Positions 42,867 through 51,100 of a DNA stretch of 64,000 nucleotides are shown here, in pieces. The translations under genes were made by a program, and so were the position numbers. Within the stretch, counting starts at the first letter, position 1; each line of letters starts with the position of its first letter. The stretch spans positions 17,312 to 81,311 of the forward strand of contig JBBSBI010000005.1 in NCBI GenBank assembly GCA_038251425.1, given 5' to 3'. The stretch comes from JBBRRP01 sp038251425. Lineage in GTDB: Bacteria > Myxococcota_A > Polyangia > Polyangiales > Polyangiaceae. The notes under the pieces were generated by a model. It did no database searches. It was given only the letters and a program-made list of their open reading frames with translations, and was not told where the DNA came from.

Positions 42867-43727
42867 ATGTCTCGCGTGCTAGTGACTGCAGCCCTTGGAA
42901 ACGTCGGAAGTGAGGTCGCGCGCGAATGCACAGAGCGCGGGTTGACGGTTCGGGCGGCTGGGCTCTCAGAGGCTGAATTAAAGGCCGGTTTCCCTGCACT
43001 CGAATCAGTTCGATTCGATTTTCTCGATCGCGCAACTTGGGCCGGGGCGCTCGCGGGTTGCGACTTGGTCTTCTTGCTGCGGCCGCCACCACTCGGTGAC
43101 ATGGACGCGACACTCAACCCGTTCGTGGATGCGGCGTACGCCGCTGGCACTCGACACATCGTGTTTCTGTCAGTGCTCGGCGCGGACCGAATGAAGTGGG
43201 TTCCACACCACAAGGTCGAGCTTCATCTTGCTTCGACGGGAAAGGATTGGACGGTGCTCCGGCCAGGCTTCTTCGCGCAGAACCTGAAGGACGCCTATCG
43301 ACGCGACATCGTCGAAGACGCGCGCCTCTACGTCCCCGCAGCGGATGGTCGGGTGGCATTCCTCGACGTCCGTGACGCGGCGGAGATCGCGTCCCTCATC
43401 TTCCTGGAGCCGAACGCCTATCGACAGAAGGCGCTCACCTTAACCGGGCCAGAGGCCATCACGTTCGCGCGTGTTGCTGAGCTGCTTTCGAGCACACTCG
43501 GCAAAACCATCCGCTACGAGCCGGCCAGCGTACTGGGCTACATTTGGCACCTTTACAGCAAACGCAAGCAGTCCTTGATGCAGGTGATCGTGCAGACCGT
43601 CCTGCACGTTGGCCTCCGACGCGGTGACGCGGAGGCCGTCGAGGCGACCGTTGAGAACCTGCTGGGACGACCAGCGCGCGCGGTGGCTGACTACGTCACC
43701 CACGACGCCGAGATTTGGCGGTCCTGA
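42867..43727 (+). CDS. NmrA-like / atypical SDR NAD(P)-binding protein
   Basis: The ATG at 42867 begins a 286-residue protein with an N-terminal Rossmann motif VLVTAALGNVGSEVARECTERG. LVFLLRPPPLGDMDATLNPFVDAAYAAG and HIVFLSVLGADRMKWVPHHKVELHLASTGKDWTVLRPGFFAQNL follow. The Tyr of the classical SDR YxxxK is replaced (HHKVE), as in NmrA/HSCARG-type atypical members that sense or use NAD(P). The C-terminal part has LTLTGPEAITFARVAELLSSTLGK. The frame is open upstream to 42765, overlapping the divergent kinase, so the ATG is preferred. It could be a redox sensor or quinone reductase. Confidence 0.88.
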   Translation: MSRVLVTAALGNVGSEVARECTERGLTVRAAGLSEAELKAGFPALESVRFDFLDRATWAGALAGCDLVFLLRPPPLGDMDATLNPFVDAAYAAGTRHIVFLSVLGADRMKWVPHHKVELHLASTGKDWTVLRPGFFAQNLKDAYRRDIVEDARLYVPAADGRVAFLDVRDAAEIASLIFLEPNAYRQKALTLTGPEAITFARVAELLSSTLGKTIRYEPASVLGYIWHLYSKRKQSLMQVIVQTVLHVGLRRGDAEAVEATVENLLGRPARAVADYVTHDAEIWRS

Positions 43728-43748
43728 AGAGCAAACAGAACTCTGACC

Positions 43749-44000
43749 GTGGCCTTGCGGTCATCGCTGGTTGCCTTAGCACTCGGCTGCGATGGGGTTT
43801 TTACTATCGTTGAAGGTTGGGCGCTCCGACGTGGGCACGCCTGGGGCCACTGGCTCGTGGTGGCTGCAACGTCTTCACTTTTGCCTTTCGAAATCCTCGC
43901 CTTGATCCACAAGGTCCGTTGGGGCCGTGTGGTCATTTTGGTAGTTAACCTGTGTATTTTAGGTTACCTAGTATGGCGGCGCTTGAGGTCCCGAATCTAG
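43749..44000 (+). pseudogene. DUF2127 C-terminal fragment
   Basis: The 83 residues from the GTG at 43749 match only the second half of DUF2127 membrane proteins: CDGVFTIVEGWALRRGHAWGHWLVVAATSSLLPFEILALI and RVVILVVNLCILGYLVWRRL. The usual N-terminal 70-80 residues are absent; the same frame upstream is closed by the SDR stop 24 bases before. It may still be translated as a three-helix protein, or may be a remnant. Its end overlaps the convergent regulator gene by 33 bases. Confidence 0.6.
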
Positions 44001-45128
44001 CACCCTTGGAAGGCGCACACAGAAGGTGGTGCCAGGGTCCGCCGCCTCAACCCAAATGCTTCCGCCATGCGCTTCAATAGCAAGCTTACAAAACGTCAGC
44101 CCCAGGCCGCGACCGAGGCGTGAAACAGTGCGGTAACCCGCATCGACTTGCACAAACTGTTCAAAGATCCGCTCGCGCATCTCAGGCGAAATACCAGGGC
44201 CCCTATCGGCGACGCGGATTTCGATGGCATTCTCGCGTTCAATCGCGGCAATGCGAATTTCACTCTTTGCAGGCGCATGCCTGAGCGCGTTGTCGAGCAG
44301 GTTTTCGAGCACGCGCCGCAGGAGATCTTCGTCGGCTAAAACCACTCCGACGTCGATCGCACGCCCGAGGGTGACACCAGCGCTTCTGGCCTTGAGATCG
44401 TGGGTGTCCAAGAGGTCTGCGACCAGCGCATCGAGATCAACATCGAAAACCCGAGGCGTCAATTCTCCTTGTTCGCTCTTGCTGATATCCAGCAAGTTCA
44501 GAACGAGGCGCATCAGCGAACGCACTTCGTCCCGGATGCGCTGCACAGAATCTCGGGCGCACGCCGGTAACTCCGGATTCCGAAGTAACAGCTGTGCGTG
44601 AAGGTCCATCGAGTTCACCGGGTTCTTCAGATCGTGCACCACAAACGCGCTCAAGCGCTCCTTTTGAAGCTGCAGACGCATCAGATCATCGCGCTGACGA
44701 CGCACGATCTCATAGTGCTCGCGAAGTTCAGCGCTCATTCGTTTCAGCTTGAGCGCAGCTTGAATGCGGAGCACAAGCTCGGTCGGGCGTATCGGCTTGG
44801 TGACAAACTCATCGGCCCCGGCCCGGAGGGCTCGATCAAACGTGTCCACATCGCGTGAGGCCGTGAGAAACACCACTGGCGTCTCCGGACCGCCCGGTAA
44901 GCTTCGGATCCGCGCGCACACCACAAAGCCGTCGGGACCCGGTGGCATGCGCGCGTCCAAGAGTACGCAATCAGGCTTCTCCGCCTCGAAGACACGGATC
45001 CCCTCCTCGCCGTTGGCGGCCAAGCACACGAGGTAACCTTCGCCTTCAAGCGTTGCCCGCGCTAACGCCAGGTTCTCGGGATTGTCATCCACGACGAGGA
45101 TCTTTGGACTGACTTGAACCTTATCCAT
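43968..45128 (-). CDS. Response regulator-histidine kinase (REC-HisKA-HATPase) without sensor domain
   Basis: The 386 residues from ATG 45128 begin with a receiver domain (ILVVDDNPENLALARATLEGEGY, phosphoacceptor Asp58 in CVLLDARMPPG, FLTAS, FVTKPIRP). A coiled helix and the dimerisation domain with His165 in AFVVHDLKNPVNSMDLHAQLLL follow. The ATPase domain has LENLLDNALRHAP (N box), DRGPGISPEMRERIFEQF (G1) and GRGLGLTFCKLAIEAHGGSIWVE (G2). There is no membrane helix or input domain beyond REC, so it probably receives phosphate from another kinase. The start overlaps the stop of the cyclic glucan synthase by eight bases, which indicates translational coupling and a functional link. Confidence 0.93.
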   Translation of the reverse strand: MDKVQVSPKILVVDDNPENLALARATLEGEGYLVCLAANGEEGIRVFEAEKPDCVLLDARMPPGPDGFVVCARIRSLPGGPETPVVFLTASRDVDTFDRALRAGADEFVTKPIRPTELVLRIQAALKLKRMSAELREHYEIVRRQRDDLMRLQLQKERLSAFVVHDLKNPVNSMDLHAQLLLRNPELPACARDSVQRIRDEVRSLMRLVLNLLDISKSEQGELTPRVFDVDLDALVADLLDTHDLKARSAGVTLGRAIDVGVVLADEDLLRRVLENLLDNALRHAPAKSEIRIAAIERENAIEIRVADRGPGISPEMRERIFEQFVQVDAGYRTVSRLGRGLGLTFCKLAIEAHGGSIWVEAADPGTTFCVRLPRVLDSGPQAPPY

Positions 45129-48100
45129 GATCCTGCCTGCCATCCGGATCCCCGAGCGTCACTAGAACCTGGTGTTGCGCGCCATCGTCGCAAAGCTTGA
45201 GGAGATTTCCAGGCACCAAGCCCCCATCCACTTCGAATCGAACCACGCCGCGACACACGCCATTGGGGTTCTCTACGCTGATATGATACGTCGCCCGCTT
45301 GTGCCGATACGTCGCCTCAAAACGCGGCCAATCTGATGGAATACAGGGGTCGATCTGGAGTTGCCCCAACACGAGCCGCAAGCCCAAAATGTGGCTAATT
45401 GTGATGGTATACATCCAGCCTGCGGCGCCCGTATACCAAGTCCATCCACCACGCCCCATGTGTTGCGGTGACGCGTAGACATCGGCCGCCACGACATACG
45501 GCTCCACTTGGTAGGTGCGAACTTTCCCTGCGCCATCACCATGGGAAACGGGATTCAGCATTGTCATTAACCGATGCGCACGATCGCCTTCTCCGCTCAT
45601 GCAAAGCGCGAGTACGGTCCATAAGACGCCGTGGGTATATTGGCCGCCATTCTCGCGCACGCCAGGAGGATACGCGCTAATATAACCTGGATCGGGGTTT
45701 GAGAGGTCAAAGGGCGGTGTGAGCAAGCACATCAGCATCTGCTCTTTTCGGATCAGGTGCGTTTCAGCTGCCTGGAGCGCGCGCTCGGCGCGAGCGGGAT
45801 CTCCGATGCCAGCGATGATCGCCCACGATTGCGCAATCGCATCAATGGTGCACTCGGTTGCAGTGTGCGTTCCTAGCGGTGTGCCGTCGTCGAAGAAGGC
45901 TCGCCGGTACCATTCTCCATCCCAAGCGTGCTCGTCCACCACATGCGTCAAGTGCTTGAGCTGGCTCTCACAGAGCGCCACCGTGTCCGTGTCGCCGCGT
46001 AGTTGTGCCAAGCGCACGAATTTCTGTAGCGTCGCCGCGAGAAACCAGGCCAGCCAAACGCTCTCCCCTTGGCCACCGGTCCCAACGCGATTCATCCCGT
46101 CGTTCCAATCTCCAGCGCGAATGGTGGGGAGTCCGTGGGGACCCTGCGTACTGCCAACCGCCATTGCCCGCAGGCAGTGCTCGTAGAGAGAGAAATGGTC
46201 GAGAGATGGTGGTGGACATCCGAAAAGATCCTCTTCACCCGGTTTCAAGCTTCGCTCTTCGAGAAACGGAAGAGCTTCGTCCAATACAGAAAGATCGCCA
46301 GTCGCCAGCACATATTCTGCGGCAACGTATGGCAACCACAGCATATCGTCCGAGCAATTCGAACGAATCCCCTCTCCTGTTTCTGGGTGCCACCAGTGCT
46401 GGACATCGCCCGCTGTAAATTGGCGCTTCGCGGCCCGTAGCAAATGCTCGCGTGTGAACTCCGGTCGACAATGCAAGAAGGCCAAGGCATCTTGAAGCTG
46501 GTCACGAAAGCCGAATGCCCCGCTTGACTGGTAAAAGGCCGCCCTACCCCAGAACCGACAGCTGAGGGTCTGGTAGAGCAGAAAGCGATTGGTCATCAAG
46601 TCGAGTGCTGGGTCAGGTGTCTTGATGCAAATATTCCCCAGCACCTCATCCCAAAGCTCGTTGACGCTCTCGAACGCTGCCTGCACTTTTGCCGAGTCGG
46701 AATACTTGGCCGCAAGGGCGAGCGCCTCGTCGAGAGAATTGCCTTCAGCCAGCACGAAGGTGACTTCGATGGATCCTCCGGCCTCAAGCGTTACTGGAAC
46801 CTGGAACGCAGCACAGGGATCGTAGCCGGAACCTTGGGTGCCGGAGAGCATGACGCGGCTTAGGGCAGCAGGTGCTTCGTGGGAGCCACTCAAACCGAAA
46901 AACTCTTCTCGATCGCCCGTCATGCTCTCAATCGGGCTGGAGCACGCAAATACCGCATGCGCCTTCGGGAAAGCGGAGAATGGATTGGTCGCGACCATCG
47001 CCCTGTCGGTTTCAAACCATTCGGTGGTCGTGGTGAGTCGGGTAACCTCACGCTGCCCACCGAGCACCCATTCAACGATTCCATACAGCGAGTGGCGGCG
47101 GGCTCGTTGACCCTGATTCCGAAGGCGGATCCTAAATACTTTCGCAGGCTCCTCCCGAGCGACGAATACCAAAAGCTCGTGCTCGATCTCACGCTCCGTG
47201 TGCTCGAATGCGGAGTATCCGGCACCGTGCCGCACGATATAGCTTGCATGCGACCGTGCTGGCCCAGGCGTCAAGGATCGAGTGACACCGTCTTCATCAT
47301 CGCGCAAATAGAACAGCTCCCCCGGCGGATCGCAGACAGCATCATTGCTCCAAGGAGTCAGGCGATGGCGTTGGCTATTGCGGTGCCAAGTCGCTCCGGA
47401 GCCAGCCTCGGACACGACACAGCCGAAGTTGGGATTCGCCATCACGTTACACCACGGGGCCGGAGGCCTCTGCCCGGGCCCGAGCACCATCAGATACTCG
47501 CGACCGTCCGCGGTGAAACCGCCAATCCCGTTGTCGAAAGTGAGCTTGGGGCGTGTCAGGGTTGGAGGCGCGTAAGTGCGAGGATACGCAGGCTTCAGGC
47601 GAGCCGGAAAACTTGCAACCGCGGCGCTGCTGTTTCTTAGCTGTTGCGCCAGCGCTCCCCGGGAGGAGCACAACACGACGCGCGCCATGTGATAAATCAG
47701 CTCCAAATCGGCTTCATCGATTAAAGACGCGGTACGCAAGAAGACGCCACCTGGTTGGTCACGAAGGCTTTCAGCGGCACTCGCACCGATGAGATCGAGC
47801 AGTGCCTCCTTCAGGGGCTGCAGGTATCCTGAAGGCTCATGGTTCACGATCATGATGTCAACAATGACGCCGTTCAGTCGCCAAAATTCGTGAGCCAATA
47901 ACAGCTCTCGCGTGATCTGACTGAAATCGGGTGAGTCGATGCGCAAGATGACGAGCGGCAAATCGCCAGAGATGCCTTGAGCCCAAATCGCGGGTTGGCC
48001 CGCACCGCTGGCGAGTGGTTTAGGTAACAAGACCCGAAGACCACGTTCGGGAAACATGGTGCGCGAGAGCAACCGTTGAAACAGGTGTGATTGGGCAGCG

Positions 48101-51100
48101 CTGATACCCACGTGCTGCAATTCCACCCGCGAATCTGCCCACGCCAGTTCGAACGTCCGATCGAACATATGCGGGGCGGCGAAGCTTTCGATCAGCTCAA
48201 GTGCGACCTCACGTGACCCGCAAACCAGAGTTGTGAGCGAGAAACATGCGCGTTGCCCTGGTAACAACTGTGTTTCACGTCGAAGCACGATCGCTGGATC
48301 GAGTACGGAGCCGCATGTGCCGCTGAGACTAGCTCCCCACCCCACGCCGATAGGATTCGCGAGGGTGTGTCCTCGGCCGACAAACAGCGCCCGCGATGTT
48401 TCGAAGGTCAGCCTTCCAATGCCATCGCCTTCACCTGTCAATATCTGCGCTACCCAGATGGGTTCCTCTGTAGGCGTACGCGGACGACGTCGTGCCAAAA
48501 TTGCCCCCTTCAAGGGCAAAGGCTCCGTCTCGATGAAGAGGCTGCTAAAGGCTTGATGCGTGCGATCGGCCGCACGTGGCGCGAGGGCAAGCTCAAGGTA
48601 AGTGGTGAGATCGAGGCTGTGCGCCACGCTATCGTGATTGATCAAAGTGAAGCGCCGTACTTCGGCGGGGAACTCAGGCGACACCACGACCTCGGTCAGA
48701 GTTTCAATGGCGCCATCTCGTCGATGGAATTCAACTCGATCGATATGGAAGGAAGCTTGATAAGAGTCTGGTTTAGAGTGGGTCGGCAGGTAGCCCGCGG
48801 ACCAAAGGCGTTGCGTTGAGAGATCACGAATATAGGCATACGCACCACCACAACCGAGCGTCGTGTCTTCGCGAAACCGATTGATATCGTGACCCTTCCA
48901 GGCGGTATATCCGCTGCCATGCCCTGTGAGGACAGTGGTGAGGCCCCCGCCGCCCAAAAGGTGGACTCGTCGTGCCCCGTCCACAATCTCTACGTATTCG
49001 CTGCCGTCCAGATCAGGTTCCGTCGCTTCCGCTCGAAGCATTTCGACCGCTGGTATGTTAACCAGAGAAGTACTGCTAGGAACTCGTTCTTCGAGCAAAA
49101 GTGCGGTGGCCTTGATCCGAGGATCCACGTGAAAGCGACGTTGCATTGGTTGATCGTGGAGCACGTTATCTAATGCCACCAACGACATACCTTGGTGATG
49201 CGCCATATAGGCTTTCACGATCACGCTGCGGCGGCCCGGCGGCAAATGCGAAGGCGTGAAGTCAACGGATTCGTAGTACCCATACACGCCCTCCAGCTTC
49301 TCCGAGCACAACTGCCTGAGGTTGGCCAATGCTGACTTTGGCTCGATCTGCAGGGCCAACACACTGGCGTACGGCGCAACGACCAAATCCTCAGCTAGGC
49401 CAGACTTGAGGCCTAGCCCTGGCACCCCAAACGCTCGGTATTGGTACGTCATCCCGAGGTCCATGACGTTGTAAGCGGCCTCGGAGATACCCCAGGGCAC
49501 ATCCCTCTTCTTGCCGTACGCGATCTGCTTGGCGACCGCTGCATGACATGTTTCGCTCAACAGCGTGCCACGGTAAAGCTTTGTTACCAAGAGCGGCATC
49601 AGATACTCAAACATGGAGCCGCTCCAAGATAACAACACTGGGCGTCCCGCGGTGAGCGTGCGAGGCCGCCCCAGCCGAAACCAATGCTCTTGAGGCACAT
49701 CTCCCTTCGCAACAGCGACGAGGCTCGCCAAACGGGCTTCAGACGCCAGTAAGTCGTAGTGCGATGTGTCGAGGCGCACGTTGCTTGCGTTGTAGCCAAT
49801 CGCGAACAGACGGCGTTCCGTGTCAAACAGGAAGCCGAAGTCCATGGCATCGGCAAGGGCGCCTAACCTTCCTGCAAGCGTGTTCAGCTCTCCGCAGGTC
49901 TCCGCGTTGGTGTTGCGGCAGTCTTCGAGTTCAGCCCGGAGCCTCACGACGTAAGCCTTGCACACGGAGTGCTCTTCGGTTGCGGCGGTCGTGCGACGTG
50001 CTACGGCGTGCTCGAGCGTATCTAGCCACTTAAGCGGATCGTTCAATACAGTCACGAGTTCCGCGGGAGTTCGGCACTCGCCAAGCGCTGAAGCGAGAGC
50101 AATAAATGCAGATTCCTCGCCAAGAACCTCAGGCACGGCCAAAAGCACCGCAGCAAACGACAGATGGCGACGGGCGTCCGTATGCGACTCTTGCAGCCCA
50201 AATTGCGCGCGCAAAAGCCAGTAGCGCGTTTCAGCGTTCTCTTCAGGCACCAGCTCCCCAAGGCTCTGGCACTCCTCGGCAAGGCGTCCAACTTCAGCTA
50301 GCTCTGCGTCAACCGAGCCCAAGCTTGACCAGTTTTCGAACGCCGCTTGGAGCCTTTGATCGACCTTATTCATCGCTAAAACGAGAGGAGTGTTCGCTTT
50401 TGATTGTTGTGTAGCACCGCGGCTCAAGCTGAGAGCGTCCCTCGCCGCCAGAAGACAAGCGCGGTCGAGCACGGGAGCATTGGCCAGCTCGCGACAGGTA
50501 ACGCGCAAGGTCCAAAGATGGGCAGCGAGGTTTCCACTGTCGACCGTGGAAACGTATCTGGGCTCGAGGGGCGCCAACGTCGTCGTTTCATACCAATTCA
50601 GCAGGTGTCCGTGATTCTTTTCGAGAACCTCCAGCGTCGAAAGTGTCCGTTCCACGCTCTGAACAAATGTGCGCAGTGTGATGAAACCAAAGTCGCGAGC
50701 GGCGGCAAGCCCCAAGAGGTAGAGGCCTATGTTGGTTGGGGACGTGCGATGCGCAATGACACCACGCGGCTCCTCCTGAAAGTTGTCGGGCGGCAGAAAG
50801 TGGTCTGCTTCGCTCACAAACTCTTCAAAGAAGCGCCACGTCCTGCGTGCAACAGTACGCAAAAATGCGCGTTCCTCGGGGCTAAAGGTCAGACTTACGT
50901 CTCGGCCTTTTTCGGGAAGCATCAGCCACAGCGCCAAAAAGGGCGCCGCCAACCAAGCGCTGAGAATTGGTGCGGCCACCAGCAAGGAACCGGGTTCGAA
51001 GACTGCAATCGCTCCCAGCAAACCAAGAACCAAGCCCACGCCAACTAGCGCGCGTGGTTCGAGACGTGCGTTGTTGCGCTTCATACTGCGCGTGACCTGA

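Noticed and set aside
46245..46505. Several minus-strand frames inside the cyclic glucan synthase gene
   Set aside because: They are shifted frames within a continuous 2926-codon gene whose domains are intact from end to end.
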